Shown piece after piece: positions 1-10,085 of a stretch of 64,000 nt of DNA (positions within the stretch are counted from its first letter, which is position 1; each line of letters begins with the position of its first letter). Source of the DNA: Rahnella aceris (lineage in GTDB: Bacteria; Pseudomonadota; Gammaproteobacteria; Enterobacterales; Enterobacteriaceae); assembly GCF_011684115.1 (NCBI RefSeq), contig NZ_JAADJV010000001.1, positions 2,108,001 through 2,172,000 on the forward strand, read 5' to 3'. The position numbers were made by a program, and so were the translations under genes. The notes beneath the pieces are model-generated. The model was given only the letters and a program-made list of their open reading frames with translations, did not search any database and was not told the origin of the DNA.

Positions 1-420
1 ATAAGTGCCAGCAGGCGGCTCTTCCAGCGTTTTCAGCAAGGCATTGGCCGCCGCTTCGGTCAGCATTTCCGTCTGAGGGATCCATACAACTTTTGCGCCG
101 CCCTGTTGCGAATAGTTGTACAGCGTTTCAATAAGCTGACGCACCGGGTCGATGCCCAGAGAGCTTTTGCCCTTTTCAGGCTGGAGAATATGCCAGTCAG
201 GATGGTTTCCGGCAATCATCAGCTGGCAGCTGTGGCAGGTTCCGCAGCTTTTTTCCCCGTCCTTATGCCGGCACAGCAACCATCGACTCAGACCATACAC
301 CAGCGCCTCATCACCCATCCCCGCAGCCGCATGCATCAGCAAAGCGTGGTGGCCACGCCCCGTCAGATATTGCCCGACCAGTTGTCTGTACGGGCCACTG
401 AGCCACGGATACCAGTTCAT
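1..420 (-). CDS. holB: DNA polymerase III delta' subunit (partial, N-terminal 140 codons)
   Basis: Delta' is a subunit of the clamp loader that places the beta sliding clamp on primed DNA. The reading frame opens with [19 protein letters not shown] and runs off the left edge of the window. A Cys-rich zinc-binding segment ([19 protein letters not shown], about residues 50-68) matches the zinc module of clamp-loader AAA+ proteins, and the later [16 protein letters not shown] stretch is the conserved AAA+ box of the family. A Walker A lysine is not seen, as expected for delta'. The start codon overlaps the tmk stop in an ATGA arrangement, so translation is probably coupled. The frame is intact as far as visible. 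Confidence 0.95.
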   Translation of the reverse strand, partial: MNWYPWLSGPYRQLVGQYLTGRGHHALLMHAAAGMGDEALVYGLSRWLLCRHKDGEKSCGTCHSCQLMIAGNHPDWHILQPEKGKSSLGIDPVRQLIETLYNYSQQGGAKVVWIPQTEMLTEAAANALLKTLEEPPAGTY

Positions 421-1067
421 GATGCGTTGCCTTGTAAAACCTGCTCATCGAACCAGTTTTTCAACGTCAGCTCGATGGAAGCGGTGACCTGCTCAATGGA
501 TTGGGAGGCATCGATGGTTTTGATGCGGCTGTCTCCGGCAGCAAGTTCGAGATAACGCGTACGCGTACGCTCAAAGAAAGGCAACGCTTCCTGCTCAATA
601 CGATCCAGTTCCCCACGGGCACGGGCACGTTGCAATCCGATAGCCGGAGGCAGATCAAGATACAGCGTCAAATCAGGACGGAAATCACCCAGGACGGTAT
701 CACGCAAGGAGGTCATCAGTTTGGCATCAATCCCGCGACCACCGCCCTGGTAGGCCTGTGAAGAAAGATCATGCCGGTCCCCGACAACCCACGCGCCACG
801 CGCCAGTGCAGGCAAAATTACCGTTTCGACCAGCTGAACACGGGCGGCATAAAGCATCAGTACTTCTGCTTTCACGGTAGGTTTTTCGCCATCGACGCCG
901 CGTTTGAATAAATCGCGTAATTTCTCAGCAAGCGGCGTTCCACCCGGTTCACGGGTGAAGACGATTTCGCCCACGCCGTGCTGACGCAGAGCATTGACGA
1001 CCACGTCATGAGCAGTAGTTTTCCCTGCCCCTTCAAGGCCTTCAATCACAATGAAGTTACTTTTCAT
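417..1067 (-). CDS. tmk: thymidylate kinase
   Basis: Phosphorylates dTMP to dTDP with ATP, in the dTTP pathway. 216 residues, close to the usual 210-213. The P-loop GLEGAGKTT lies at residues 10-18, the FTREPGGTP motif follows near residue 37, the [16 protein letters not shown] motif near 95-110, and the LID segment with [12 protein letters not shown] near 150. The start lies inside the end of mltG (11-bp overlap) and the stop overlaps the holB start, so mltG, tmk and holB form one tightly packed unit. Identification is by motif and by conserved order with other enterobacteria. Confidence 0.98.
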   Translation of the reverse strand: MKSNFIVIEGLEGAGKTTAHDVVVNALRQHGVGEIVFTREPGGTPLAEKLRDLFKRGVDGEKPTVKAEVLMLYAARVQLVETVILPALARGAWVVGDRHDLSSQAYQGGGRGIDAKLMTSLRDTVLGDFRPDLTLYLDLPPAIGLQRARARGELDRIEQEALPFFERTRTRYLELAAGDSRIKTIDASQSIEQVTASIELTLKNWFDEQVLQGNAS

Positions 1068-2082
1068 TCTTATTCTTAAGCGCCTCTATGTACACACGAA
1101 CCGCCTTGTTATGGTTCTCAAGGTTAGTGCTGAAAGTATGCCCGCCTTTGCCGTCTGCGACAAAGTATAGATACGGGGTTTTCGCCGGATGCGCGGCGGC
1201 CTGCAGTGAGGCTTCGCTCGGCATCGCAATTGGCGACGGCGGCAGGCCGGTGATCACGTAGGTATTGTACGGAGTCGGCGTTTCCAGATCTTTCTTGGTG
1301 ATGTTGCCAGTGTATTTATCACCCATCCCATAAATCACCGTCGGATCGGTTTGCAATCGCATACCAATACGCAGGCGGTTAATAAATACTGAAGCGACTT
1401 CAGGGCGCTCATCTTTAACTGCAGTTTCTTTTTCAATGATCGACGCCATGGTGACCATATCAGCAGGTGTTTTATACGGCAGAGAATCCATGCGGCCTTT
1501 CCAGATATCCGCCACCGTTTTTTCCATCCTTACGTGAGCACGTTTGAGCAGAGATAAATCGGTCATGCCCGCAGTGTAATGGTAAGTATCCGGATACAGC
1601 CAGCCTTCGAGATTTTTGGTGTCCGTTGCGCCCAGCGCGGCGGCAATGTCTTCGCCACTTTTACCACTGAGTTCATGCTTCAGATACTCTGATTTATCCA
1701 GAACTTTCATCCAGTCGCTGAGCTTAAAGCCCTCTACAAAACGAACGCTGAATTGGGCCTCTTTACCGCTTTTCAGCAGCTCAAGCATCTGACGTACTGT
1801 CATGCCTTTTTCAAAACGGTAAGTACCAGCTTTAAACTCGCTCAGTTCAGGTTCTAAACGTAATAACCACGGAAACCACGGATTGGGCTTCATCAGTTTT
1901 TTGTCAATTAGCAGTGTTTCCAGCACCACGCGTCCCGTGCCTGCGGGCAGGGTAAAGATAGTTTCGCTGCTGACATTGATCGGGCGATCCGCAAACTGTT
2001 TTACTTTTTGATAGGCAAACGTCGCCAGCCCTAACAGAATCAGGGCAATGAGGGCGAAGATTTTGGTCTTTTTGTTTGTCAT
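1057..2082 (-). CDS. mltG: endolytic murein transglycosylase MltG
   Basis: Cleaves nascent peptidoglycan strands, probably as a terminase. 341 residues: an N-terminal membrane anchor at about residues 8-24, a LysM-like region, then the YceG catalytic domain. The segment [20 protein letters not shown] carries the conserved catalytic Glu (about Glu217), followed by [20 protein letters not shown], a family signature. The C-terminal [20 protein letters not shown] block is also conserved. It lies 17 bp downstream of pabC and overlaps tmk, the usual enterobacterial order. The protein acts on the periplasmic face of the inner membrane. Confidence 0.97.
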   Translation of the reverse strand: MTNKKTKIFALIALILLGLATFAYQKVKQFADRPINVSSETIFTLPAGTGRVVLETLLIDKKLMKPNPWFPWLLRLEPELSEFKAGTYRFEKGMTVRQMLELLKSGKEAQFSVRFVEGFKLSDWMKVLDKSEYLKHELSGKSGEDIAAALGATDTKNLEGWLYPDTYHYTAGMTDLSLLKRAHVRMEKTVADIWKGRMDSLPYKTPADMVTMASIIEKETAVKDERPEVASVFINRLRIGMRLQTDPTVIYGMGDKYTGNITKKDLETPTPYNTYVITGLPPSPIAMPSEASLQAAAHPAKTPYLYFVADGKGGHTFSTNLENHNKAVRVYIEALKNKNEK

Positions 2083-2099
2083 TGTTTAATCACTTTTTC

Positions 2100-2897
2100 T
2101 TAACAGCTCTGGAGCAGGAAATCGCACAAACGCCGTGAAATGTAATATTTGTCATCGACCTGATTCACCGGCAGAACGGGCATCAGGGCGTTACAAATCA
2201 GGATTTCGTCAGCATCTGATAATGTTTCCGCAGATTCACTGACGATGTTCACAACCCAGGGGGATGTCGCTTCAAGTACGCGGATGACGTGCTGACGCAT
2301 AAGACCATCAACGCCGGACTGCGATAAATCCGGAGTAAACACCTGATTTCCCTTACGCCAGAATAAATTTGCCGCACAGCATTCCACCAGGCAGCCCGAG
2401 GTGTCAACCACCAGCGCTTCATTGGCATCTGTCTGGTCAAGATGCATGCGGATCATTACCTGTTCCAGCCGGTTAAGATGTTTTATTCCGGCCAGCAACG
2501 GGTTCTTACTCAGTGTGACCGGGCTCAGCGCGAGTTTCACGCCCTGTTGCCGCCACGCGTGATAATGCACCGGATAATCAGACGCAGAAACAATACGCGT
2601 CGGCGCAGAGCAACCTGCGGCGCTGTAACCTCGGCCGCCCTGCCCGCGCGTCACGACGGCTTTAACCACTGCCTCTTTCTGCTGTCCGGCAGCCAGAACC
2701 ATTTCCTGTTCCAGAGCCGTCCAGTCCACACCTTCAATCCGCAGTACCGACGCAGCACGTTGCAGACGCTGAATATGCCCGGCCAGAAACACAATCACAC
2801 CGTCTGACACCCTGGCTGTGGTAAAGCAACCGTCGCCAAACTGCACTGAACGGTCACTTGCCGACAACATCGCGGCCGCCACACCATTAATCCACAT
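2100..2897 (-). CDS. pabC: aminodeoxychorismate lyase
   Basis: PLP enzyme that releases pyruvate from 4-amino-4-deoxychorismate to give p-aminobenzoate for folate synthesis. 265 residues, fold class IV of PLP enzymes: RSVQFGDGCFTT near the start, the PLP lysine in LLAGIKHLNRLEQ (about Lys139), and the NEALVVDTSGCLVECCAANLF block. The E. coli enzyme is 269 residues. The gene is separated from fabF by a terminator, so it probably heads its own pabC-mltG-tmk-holB transcript. Start chosen at MWINGVAAAM, with a GGAGGAAGT stretch upstream as ribosome binding site. Confidence 0.96.
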   Translation of the reverse strand: MWINGVAAAMLSASDRSVQFGDGCFTTARVSDGVIVFLAGHIQRLQRAASVLRIEGVDWTALEQEMVLAAGQQKEAVVKAVVTRGQGGRGYSAAGCSAPTRIVSASDYPVHYHAWRQQGVKLALSPVTLSKNPLLAGIKHLNRLEQVMIRMHLDQTDANEALVVDTSGCLVECCAANLFWRKGNQVFTPDLSQSGVDGLMRQHVIRVLEATSPWVVNIVSESAETLSDADEILICNALMPVLPVNQVDDKYYISRRLCDFLLQSC

Positions 2898-3073
2898 GGT
2901 TACTTCCTCCGGTTCTGGAGCTTATGGTCACGATTCTCTGACAGCAGAGCCTGCGTGAGCCGGTCTGTCGCATCAAGGAGAGCATTCTTACTTTATCGTA
3001 TTGACACGCGCTGCCAGCAGGAACACGCATCCCGTTTACGCATTGTTGTATTCAGTCTTCGCTTTAATTCAGA

Positions 3074-3101
3074 CAACAAAAAGGCCCGATTAACGGGCCT
3101 T
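3074..3101 (-). terminator. Rho-independent terminator of fabF
   Basis: An 8-bp perfect stem (AAGGCCCG / CGGGCCTT, 3081-3101) with a 5-base loop sits 23 bases after the fabF stop. On the minus strand it is followed by a T-rich run. It ends the fab cluster transcript before pabC. Confidence 0.85.
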
Positions 3102-3123
3102 CACAAACACAGCTTGTGCGGGA

Positions 3124-4365
3124 TCAGATCTTACGGAATACCAGCGAACCATTGGTACCGCCGAAACCGAACGAGTTGCACAAGGAATACTGCATATCTT
3201 TAACCTGGCGCGCTTCGTGAGGGACGAAATCCAGATCACAACCTTCATCCGGATTATCCAGATTGATGGTCGGCGGAACCGCCTGGTCGCGTAATGCCAG
3301 CAAGGTGAAAATGGACTCCACCGCACCCGCTGCGCCTAAGAGATGGCCGGTCATCGACTTTGTCGAGCTGACCATAACTTTATGCGCATCAGCACCAAAG
3401 ACGGATTTAACCGCCTGGGCTTCGGCTTTATCACCCGCCGCAGTCGAGGTGCCGTGTGCGTTGATGTAACCAATCTGAGCCGCAGAAACACCCGCGTCAC
3501 GCAGTGCGTTCTCCATCGCCAATGCCGCACCCGCGCCATCTTCCGGCGGTGATGTCATATGGTAAGCATCGCTGCTCATGCCAAAACCGACAATTTCAGC
3601 ATAAATTTTTGCACCGCGTTTACGGGCATGTTCGTACTCTTCCAGCACCATAATACCTGCGCCGTCACCCAGTACGAAACCATCACGATCTTTATCCCAC
3701 GGACGACTCGCCGCCTGAGGATTGTCATTGCGCGTTGAAAGCGCGCGTGCTGCACCGAATCCACCGACGCCCAACGGGGTACTGGCTTTTTCCGCGCCGC
3801 CTGCCAGCATCACGTCGGCATCGTTATAAGCGATGATACGTGCTGCATGACCAATATTATGCACCCCAGAAGTACAGGCTGTTGCAATAGAAATACTCGG
3901 CCCACGCAACCCGAACATGATACTCAAATGACCTGCAATCATGTTGACGATAGTGGATGGAACGAAGAAAGGACTAATTTTGCGGGGTCCGCCGTTAACC
4001 AATGAGGAATGGTTTTCTTCAATCAGACCAAGCCCACCGATACCGGAACCGATCGCCGCACCAATGCGTGGCGCGTTCTCAGCAGTTACCTCAAGCCCGG
4101 AGTCTTGCATCGCCTGAATACCGGCAGTAATACCATACTGAATAAAGGCATCCATCTTGCGGGCATCTTTGCGCGGGATGAAGTCTTCACAGTTAAAATC
4201 TTTTACTAAGCCAGCAAAACGCGTTGCGTAGGCACTAGTATCAAAATGGTCGATCAGGCTGATGCCACTCTGACCGGCAAGGAGAGCGTTCCAAGTGGAC
4301 TCTACAGTATTGCCGACAGGAGACAGCATGCCCAGTCCAGTCACTACAACTCGACGCTTAGACAC
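3124..4365 (-). CDS. fabF: 3-oxoacyl-ACP synthase II (KAS II)
   Basis: Elongates acyl-ACP with malonyl-ACP; in enteric bacteria it converts palmitoleoyl- to cis-vaccenoyl-ACP and so adjusts membrane fluidity with temperature. 413 residues as in E. coli. The active-site Cys is in [10 protein letters not shown] (about Cys164), and the two catalytic His are in [11 protein letters not shown] and [13 protein letters not shown]; the glycine-rich C-terminal loop is [14 protein letters not shown]. It follows acpP on the same strand with a strong terminator-like hairpin between, so it may be transcribed partly from read-through and partly from its own promoter. Confidence 0.98.
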   Translation of the reverse strand: MSKRRVVVTGLGMLSPVGNTVESTWNALLAGQSGISLIDHFDTSAYATRFAGLVKDFNCEDFIPRKDARKMDAFIQYGITAGIQAMQDSGLEVTAENAPRIGAAIGSGIGGLGLIEENHSSLVNGGPRKISPFFVPSTIVNMIAGHLSIMFGLRGPSISIATACTSGVHNIGHAARIIAYNDADVMLAGGAEKASTPLGVGGFGAARALSTRNDNPQAASRPWDKDRDGFVLGDGAGIMVLEEYEHARKRGAKIYAEIVGFGMSSDAYHMTSPPEDGAGAALAMENALRDAGVSAAQIGYINAHGTSTAAGDKAEAQAVKSVFGADAHKVMVSSTKSMTGHLLGAAGAVESIFTLLALRDQAVPPTINLDNPDEGCDLDFVPHEARQVKDMQYSLCNSFGFGGTNGSLVFRKI

Positions 4366-4407
4366 GTATGTCCTCCAGGGAGGGAAAAAAGTAGTAATAC
4401 CGTGGGA

Positions 4408-4440
4408 TAAAAAAAACTTAGGCGGTCAAATGACCGCCTA
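4408..4440 (-). terminator. terminator or attenuator between acpP and fabF
   Basis: A perfect inverted repeat TAGGCGGTCA / TGACCGCCTA (4419-4440), 26 bases after the acpP stop, is followed on the minus strand by a run of eight T. This is a full Rho-independent terminator inside the fab cluster. It would give abundant short acpP mRNA and less fabF read-through. Confidence 0.9.
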
Positions 4441-4466
4441 ACTATCTAAACTTAAAGCATGTACGC

Positions 4467-4703
4467 TTACTGTTGGCTAGCGTTGATAAAATCAATTGCT
4501 GCCTGAACAGTAGTGATTTTTTCAGCTTCTTCGTCAGGGATCTCGGTATCAAACTCTTCTTCCAGAGCCATAACCAGCTCAACGGTGTCGAGAGAATCAG
4601 CGCCAAGGTCGTCTACGAAAGATGCAGCATTCACTACTTCTTCCTGTTTAACACCCAGCTGTTCAACGATGATTTTCTTAACGCGTTCTTCGATAGTGCT
4701 CAT
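4467..4703 (-). CDS. acpP: acyl carrier protein
   Basis: Carries growing acyl chains on a 4'-phosphopantetheine arm for fatty acid, lipid A and phospholipid synthesis. 78 residues, strongly acidic. The attachment site is the Ser of [13 protein letters not shown] (Ser37 counting Met). Nearly identical to the E. coli protein through helices I-IV. Cytosolic and very abundant. Flanked upstream by a 153-bp gap holding a hairpin and probably its own promoter, and downstream by a strong terminator, which fits expression above that of its neighbours. Confidence 0.99.
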   Translation of the reverse strand: MSTIEERVKKIIVEQLGVKQEEVVNAASFVDDLGADSLDTVELVMALEEEFDTEIPDEEAEKITTVQAAIDFINASQQ

Positions 4704-4812
4704 ACTCTTAAATTTCCTATCAAAACTCGCTTTCGCGATGGTTTTCGTAGTGTATAAAATGTTGAAAAAGATGCAACTAAATCCAGGCTGTTCAAACCAC
4801 GAATTTGCTCTA

Positions 4813-4834
4813 TTTTGCGGTTTTTACCGCAAAA
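4813..4834. repeat. hairpin in the fabG-acpP spacer
   Basis: A 9-bp perfect inverted repeat TTTTGCGGT / ACCGCAAAA with a 4-base loop, between fabG and acpP. In the direction of transcription it lacks a T-run after the stem, so it is not a standard terminator. It may be a processing or stability element of the fabG mRNA end, or part of acpP promoter control. Confidence 0.6.
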
Positions 4835-4856
4835 AACGCAAATAATTTCGTAATTT

Positions 4857-5591
4857 TTAAATCATGTACATGCCGCCATTGACATGTAATGTTTCACCCG
4901 TGATGTAGCTGGCCTCGTCAGAGGCTAAAAAAGCAACGGCGCTGGCAATTTCTTTGGCATCGCCCAACCGGTTGGCTGGAACTGATGACAAAATGCCTGC
5001 GCGTTGATCATCTGTCAACGCCCTTGTCATATCCGTCTCAATAAAGCCAGGAGCGACGACGTTGACAGTAATGCCACGTGAAGCGACCTCACGTGCCAAA
5101 GACTTACTAAAACCAATCAAGCCAGCTTTAGCCGCCGCGTAATTCGCCTGCCCTGCGTTACCCATGGTGCCAACAACGGAACCAATTGTAATAATCCGTC
5201 CACACCGTTTCTTCATCATAGCCCGCATGACAGCTTTTGACAGCCGAAACACTGAAGTCAGGTTCGTATCCAGGATATCCTGCCACTCATCATCCTTCAT
5301 ACGCATAAGAAGGTTATCACGGGTAATGCCGGCATTATTAACTAAAATATCAATTTCGCCAAATTCAGCTCGAATCGTCGCCAATACTTGCTCAATAGAT
5401 GCAGAATCAACCACATTGAGCATGATACCTTTGCCATTTTCGCCTAAATATTCGCCGATCGCTTCTGCGCCTTTCTCGCTGGTCGCAGTGCCGATCACTT
5501 TTGCGCCACCAGCAACCAGTTTTTCTGCGATTGCGCGGCCAATACCACGGCTGGCACCGGTAACCAGTGCAATTTTGCCTTCGAAGCTCAT
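4857..5591 (-). CDS. fabG: 3-oxoacyl-ACP reductase
   Basis: NADPH-dependent reduction of 3-oxoacyl-ACP, the first reductive step of each elongation cycle. 244 residues from the chosen start, exactly the E. coli length. Short-chain dehydrogenase: nucleotide motif TGASRGIGRA near residue 11, NNAG near 86, catalytic Ser138, Tyr151 and Lys155 in GQANYAAAKAG. Two ATG codons lie 6 bp apart (5597 and 5591); the GAGG box sits 6 bases before the second and directly abuts the first, so 5591 is preferred. The open frame extends further upstream into fabD, but that part is not conserved. Follows fabD by 13 bp. Confidence 0.97.
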   Translation of the reverse strand: MSFEGKIALVTGASRGIGRAIAEKLVAGGAKVIGTATSEKGAEAIGEYLGENGKGIMLNVVDSASIEQVLATIRAEFGEIDILVNNAGITRDNLLMRMKDDEWQDILDTNLTSVFRLSKAVMRAMMKKRCGRIITIGSVVGTMGNAGQANYAAAKAGLIGFSKSLAREVASRGITVNVVAPGFIETDMTRALTDDQRAGILSSVPANRLGDAKEIASAVAFLASDEASYITGETLHVNGGMYMI

Positions 5592-5604
5592 ACTCATCCT
5601 CTTA

Positions 5605-6534
5605 TTACTGTTCAAGCGCCGCTGCCAGACTTGCCGTGTCATTCACAGCGGCAGCCGTCAGGGTGTCAACAATACGTTTGGTCAGACCGGTCAGCACTTT
5701 ACCTGGTCCCACTTCTAATAACTGTTCTACGCCTTGTGCAGCGATGTATTCGACAGACTCAGTCCAGCGAACCGGGCTGTACAACTGACGTACCAGCGCA
5801 CTGCGGATCGCTTCAGGAGACGTTTCGACTTTCACGTCAACGTTATTCACGACAGAGTACTGTGGCGCACTGAAAGTGACATTTTCGAGCGCAATCGCCA
5901 TCTTTTCAGCGGCTGGCTTCATCAGTGCACAATGTGAAGGTACGCTGACAGGCAGAGGCAGAGCACGTTTTGCACCGGCTTCTTTACATGCTGCACCAGC
6001 GCGTTCTACGGCTTCTTTGTTACCCGCGATCACAACCTGACCAGGCGAGTTAAAGTTCACCGGAGAAACAACCTGACCCTGTGCAGATTCTTCGCAAGCT
6101 TTAGCAATGGCATCATTATCCAGACCAATGATCGCATACATCGCGCCAGTTCCGGCCGGAACGGCTTCCTGCATCAGCTTACCGCGCAGTTCAACCAGAG
6201 AAATCGCCTGTTTAAAATCCAGTACACCAGCACAAACCAAAGCGGAATACTCACCCAGACTGTGGCCAGCCATCAGAACAGGCTGAGTGCCATTCTGTTG
6301 CTGCCATACGCGCCAGATGGCGACAGAAGCGGCCAGCAATGCCGGTTGCGTCTGCCAGGTTTTATTCAGTTCTTCAGCAGGCCCCTGCTGCACCAACTGC
6401 CATAAATCGTACCCCAGTGCCGAAGAAGCCTCGGCAAATGTTTCTTCAACCACCGGATGCGCAGCCGCTAAATCAGCCAGCATACCGAGTGTCTGAGAAC
6501 CCTGACCAGGGAAAACCACCGCTATTTTTGTCAT
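5605..6534 (-). CDS. fabD: malonyl-CoA:ACP transacylase
   Basis: Transfers malonyl from CoA to ACP to supply the elongation enzymes. 309 residues from the chosen Met, as in E. coli. Nucleophile Ser92 lies in AGHSLGEYSAL; the conserved Arg is in ELRGKLMQ, and the catalytic His is in VPSHCALM. Near the N-terminus FPGQGSQ forms the oxyanion region. An upstream in-frame start three codons earlier (6543) is possible but adds residues not found in the family. Part of the fabH-fabD-fabG-acpP run with short spacers. Confidence 0.97.
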   Translation of the reverse strand: MTKIAVVFPGQGSQTLGMLADLAAAHPVVEETFAEASSALGYDLWQLVQQGPAEELNKTWQTQPALLAASVAIWRVWQQQNGTQPVLMAGHSLGEYSALVCAGVLDFKQAISLVELRGKLMQEAVPAGTGAMYAIIGLDNDAIAKACEESAQGQVVSPVNFNSPGQVVIAGNKEAVERAGAACKEAGAKRALPLPVSVPSHCALMKPAAEKMAIALENVTFSAPQYSVVNNVDVKVETSPEAIRSALVRQLYSPVRWTESVEYIAAQGVEQLLEVGPGKVLTGLTKRIVDTLTAAAVNDTASLAAALEQ

Positions 6535-6552
6535 TTTTATCATCCTGTTAAA

Positions 6553-7506
6553 TCAAAAACGTACCAGCGCCGAGCCCCAGGTAAAGCCACCGCCAAATGC
6601 TTCGAGCAACACTAATTGCCCGCGCTGAATTCTGCCGTCACGGACCGCTTCGTCAAGTGCTGCAGGCACAGAAGCCGCCGACGTATTGCCATGACGATCG
6701 AGCGTAACAACGACTTTATCCATGCCCATGCCCAGCTTTTTCGCTGTTGCGCTGATGATACGCAGGTTCGCCTGATGTGGCACCAGCCAGTCAAGAGCAG
6801 AGCGGTCGAGATTATTTGCCGTCAGGGTTTCATCAACAATGTGCGCCAACTCAGTCACCGCGACTTTGAAGACTTCATTACCCGCCATAGTGACATAAGC
6901 AGGTTTTTCTGGTTCTGACTGGCTAGGGTACGCCAACGTCAACAGATTACCGTAATGACCATCGGCATGCATGTGAGTGGAGATGATGCCTTGCTCTTCG
7001 GAAGCTCCCAGCAATACTGCGCCAGCGCCATCTCCAAAGAGGATCACCGTGCCACGATCTTCAGGATCGAGTTTACGGGATAGCACATCAGATCCAATCA
7101 CCAGCGCGTATTTTACAGCACCGTTTTTAATGTATTGATCGGCAACGCTCAGCGCATAGGTGAAACCTGCACATGCCGCCGCCAGATCGAACGCTGCGCA
7201 ATCCCTGATGCCGAGCATATTCTGCACCTGGCAGGCTGAACTCGGGAATGCATGTGAAGATGAGGTTGTTGCAACAATGATCAAACCTACGTCGCTTGCG
7301 CTGACGCTGGCCATTTCAAGTGCTTTTTCAGCAGCGTGCAGGCCCATTGTGGCCACAGTCTCATCCGGTGCAGCGATACGACGTTCACGAATACCCGTAC
7401 GTGTGACGATCCACTCGTCGGAGGTATCCACCATTTTTTCTAAGTCGGCATTAGTCCGAACTTGCACGGGCAAATAGCTCCCCGTACCGAGAATCTTTGT
7501 ATACAT
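6553..7506 (-). CDS. fabH: 3-oxoacyl-ACP synthase III (KAS III)
   Basis: Starts fatty acid synthesis by condensing acetyl-CoA with malonyl-ACP. 317 residues as in E. coli. Active-site Cys112 in [13 protein letters not shown], His in VPHQANLRI (about 244) and Asn in RHGNTSAAS (about 274) form the triad. The [13 protein letters not shown] segment near residue 27 is the CoA-binding signature. It lies 6 bp after plsX, so the two are probably co-translated from one message. Cytosolic homodimer in known members. Confidence 0.98.
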   Translation of the reverse strand: MYTKILGTGSYLPVQVRTNADLEKMVDTSDEWIVTRTGIRERRIAAPDETVATMGLHAAEKALEMASVSASDVGLIIVATTSSSHAFPSSACQVQNMLGIRDCAAFDLAAACAGFTYALSVADQYIKNGAVKYALVIGSDVLSRKLDPEDRGTVILFGDGAGAVLLGASEEQGIISTHMHADGHYGNLLTLAYPSQSEPEKPAYVTMAGNEVFKVAVTELAHIVDETLTANNLDRSALDWLVPHQANLRIISATAKKLGMGMDKVVVTLDRHGNTSAASVPAALDEAVRDGRIQRGQLVLLEAFGGGFTWGSALVRF

Positions 7507-7512
7507 GTACGA

Positions 7513-8547
7513 TCAGTCACTCTTGGGTAATACAGCTTCAAGGCGCGCGGCAATCCGCTGAGGGACTTGCCGCTGCACCGCCTGCACAGCCTGTTCGATA
7601 GCAACAGCAAACGCACGCTGGTTTGCTCCGCCGTGGCTTTTAATAACGATGCCCCGTAATCCTAACAAACATGCGCCATTATACTGGTCGGGATTGAGAT
7701 GGCTAAAACGCTTTAGCAATTTTTTCTGCAGAATCCGACCTAACCATTTCAACCACCAGGCCTTCTTGCCACCCTCTCCCGAGGATTTTAACAGTGACAA
7801 AAACATCCTTATTACACCTTCCATGGTCTTGAGCGTAACGTTACCCACAAAGCCGTCACACACCATCACATCTGTTTTACCGGTCAGAAGGTCGTTACCT
7901 TCAAGATAACCGATATAGTTGATTAGTGCGGTATTTTTTAAAATCGCGGCGGCTTCACGGATATTATCCAGCCCTTTGCTTTCCTCTTCGCCGATATTGA
8001 GCAAGGCAACGCGGGGATTCGTGATCCCCACCACCTGTTCGGCCATCACAGCCCCCATCACGGCAAACTGGACCAACATCGTGCTGTCGCACTCAACGTT
8101 GGCGCCCAGATCCAGCACCACAGTTTTACTACGTTGCTGGTTAGGTAGCACGCTCATCAACGCCGGGCGCTCAATGCCATCCAGCGGCTTGACAACCAGC
8201 TTGGCTAATCCCATCAGTGCGCCGGTATTCCCGGCACTGACACACGCCAGTGCGTCACCACTCTTGATCAGTTCCAACGCCACACGCATCGAGCTTCCTT
8301 TACTGGCCCGTATAGCTTGCGACGCACGTAAATCGCTGGCTATAACTGATTCAGCAGGAATTATCCGAATTCGTTCTGTTAAAGAAGGATCGGCTTTGGC
8401 TAAGAAAGGTGTGATTGCGTCGGGATCGCCGACCAGAAGGAGGTCTAATTCAGAATTAGAGATCAGTGCCTGCAATGAAGCAGGCACTGTGACGGAAGGA
8501 CCGAAATCTCCGCCCATTACATCTAACGCGATGGTTAGACGAGTCAA
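7513..8547 (-). CDS. plsX: phosphate acyltransferase PlsX
   Basis: Makes acyl-phosphate from acyl-ACP, feeding PlsY in phosphatidic acid synthesis; a peripheral membrane protein in known cases. 344 residues from the chosen start. [16 protein letters not shown] at the N-terminus and the [12 protein letters not shown] and [10 protein letters not shown] blocks are family signatures. No ATG fits: the conserved protein begins at a TTG (8545-8547) preceded by AAGG at 7 bases. The open frame continues 15 codons upstream to another TTG at 8592, but that extension is not conserved and reaches nearly to rpmF. Same strand order rpmF-plsX-fabH as in E. coli. Confidence 0.95.
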   Translation of the reverse strand: MTRLTIALDVMGGDFGPSVTVPASLQALISNSELDLLLVGDPDAITPFLAKADPSLTERIRIIPAESVIASDLRASQAIRASKGSSMRVALELIKSGDALACVSAGNTGALMGLAKLVVKPLDGIERPALMSVLPNQQRSKTVVLDLGANVECDSTMLVQFAVMGAVMAEQVVGITNPRVALLNIGEEESKGLDNIREAAAILKNTALINYIGYLEGNDLLTGKTDVMVCDGFVGNVTLKTMEGVIRMFLSLLKSSGEGGKKAWWLKWLGRILQKKLLKRFSHLNPDQYNGACLLGLRGIVIKSHGGANQRAFAVAIEQAVQAVQRQVPQRIAARLEAVLPKSD

Positions 8548-8595
8548 GGTATCGCCTTGCCAGCACTTATCACGTGAATAAGTTGCAGACAAATA

Positions 8596-8775
<180 letters not shown>

Positions 8776-9300
8776 TTAAGTACTTTTCTTTAAACTCGCT
8801 AATACGGCAAATGGATTTGGTTTCTCCGCCTCTTCAGGCAGTTTACCGAATACCATGTCCGCTTCGGACACTTCACAGTGTTCAGATTCATGTACCGGCA
8901 CGACAGGCAGTGAAAGAATAATTTCGTCTTCAATCATTGCCAGCAAATCAACTTCGCCAAAATCATCGACTTCGATCGGCTCGTACGCTTCCGGTAATGC
9001 CTCAGCCTGTTCATCATTCTGGACAGGACTAAAACAATATGTTGTGTGAACCTGATGTTCAAACGTCTTACCGCATCTCTGGCATTCCAGAGTGACAGCA
9101 ACATCGGAGTGGCCGGTAATCACAGCCAGACGCTGGTTGTCGATATTAAACGACAAAGAGGTTTGTATATCAGAATCCACACTGACCACTGATTGGGCAA
9201 CACGCGTAACCTGATCAGCAGTATAGACACCTGTATAGTCTAAACGCTTCTGGGCAGTGCGAACCGCATCAAGGGTCAGGGGTAATTTTACTTTTTGCAT
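8776..9300 (-). CDS. yceD: DUF177 protein YceD (large ribosomal subunit accumulation protein)
   Basis: 174 residues. Known homologues are needed for normal 23S rRNA / 50S accumulation, and the pairing with rpmF is almost universal. A CQRC motif in [16 protein letters not shown] (about residues 75-78) is the conserved Cys pair of the family. The middle is acidic ([20 protein letters not shown]), and the C-terminus has [14 protein letters not shown], the signature end. It heads the yceD-rpmF-plsX-fab transcript; its promoter must lie in the 142-bp gap shared with divergent yceF. Confidence 0.93.
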   Translation of the reverse strand: MQKVKLPLTLDAVRTAQKRLDYTGVYTADQVTRVAQSVVSVDSDIQTSLSFNIDNQRLAVITGHSDVAVTLECQRCGKTFEHQVHTTYCFSPVQNDEQAEALPEAYEPIEVDDFGEVDLLAMIEDEIILSLPVVPVHESEHCEVSEADMVFGKLPEEAEKPNPFAVLASLKKST

Positions 9301-9442
9301 AGGGCGCGCATATTAACTTTGTAACGACAGAGAGTCAAAGAAAAAGGCCTTAAAACCGCACCTTTCACCAATATTCGCTTCCGCAGCGGCCGACAGTTTA
9401 AAATGTGCGATTCAATAACGCTACGCTTTGTGAAAAAAAATT

Positions 9443-10036
9443 ATGTCAGCACATCAAAAAAAATTACTTCTGGCTTCAACATCGGTTTACCGCAAGGCCC
9501 TTCTCGATAAAGCCGGCCTGGTATTTTCCTGCGCCTCACCCGCCATTGATGAGACGCCGGGTCGGGACGAAAAACCCGCCGAACTGGTGCAGCGTCTGGC
9601 TTACAGCAAAGCCAGCGTGCTTGCAGCTTTGTATCCTGAACACCTGATAATCGGTTCTGATCAGGTCTGCGTGATTGACAGAAAAATAACCGGCAAACCG
9701 CACACGTTTGATAACGCATTCCACCAGTTGCGTGCTGCCAGTGGCAAGACAGTGACGTTTTACACCGGCCTGAGCCTGTATAACGGCGAAACACAAACGG
9801 CGCAGACTTTATGTGAAACATTTGACGTGACCTTCCGGTCATTAACTGATGAAGAAATTACCGGTTATTTGCATCGCGAACAACCTTATGACTGTGCCGG
9901 GAGCTTTAAATGCGAAGGACTGGGGATCACACTTTTCGACAGTCTGGCAGGACGCGACCCGAACACGCTGATTGGGTTGCCTCTTATTGCCCTGCTCGCC
10001 TTGTTGCGTCAGGAAGGCATCAATCCGTTGCTATAA
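9443..10036 (+). CDS. yceF: Maf-type nucleotide pyrophosphatase YceF
   Basis: Maf-family house-cleaning enzyme; the YceF subgroup hydrolyses 7-methyl-GTP to its monophosphate. 197 residues. The N-terminal [19 protein letters not shown] carries the family motif, followed by [11 protein letters not shown], and the base-recognition / catalytic block [19 protein letters not shown]-terminal [23 protein letters not shown] is typical of YceF rather than YhdE. Divergent from yceD; ribosome binding site is weak (A-rich). Separated from convergent rluC by a bidirectional terminator. Confidence 0.93.
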   Translation: MSAHQKKLLLASTSVYRKALLDKAGLVFSCASPAIDETPGRDEKPAELVQRLAYSKASVLAALYPEHLIIGSDQVCVIDRKITGKPHTFDNAFHQLRAASGKTVTFYTGLSLYNGETQTAQTLCETFDVTFRSLTDEEITGYLHREQPYDCAGSFKCEGLGITLFDSLAGRDPNTLIGLPLIALLALLRQEGINPLL

Positions 10037-10043
10037 AAGGAAT

Positions 10044-10075
10044 AAAAAAGGCGCACTCTGTGCGCCTCTGTTTAC
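10044..10075. terminator. bidirectional terminator between yceF and rluC
   Basis: A 7-bp GC-rich stem AGGCGCA / TGCGCCT (10049-10067) with a 5-base loop, six A on its left and a T-rich stretch on its right. It sits between convergent genes and can serve both. Confidence 0.8.
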
Positions 10076-10085
10076 TATTCGCACT

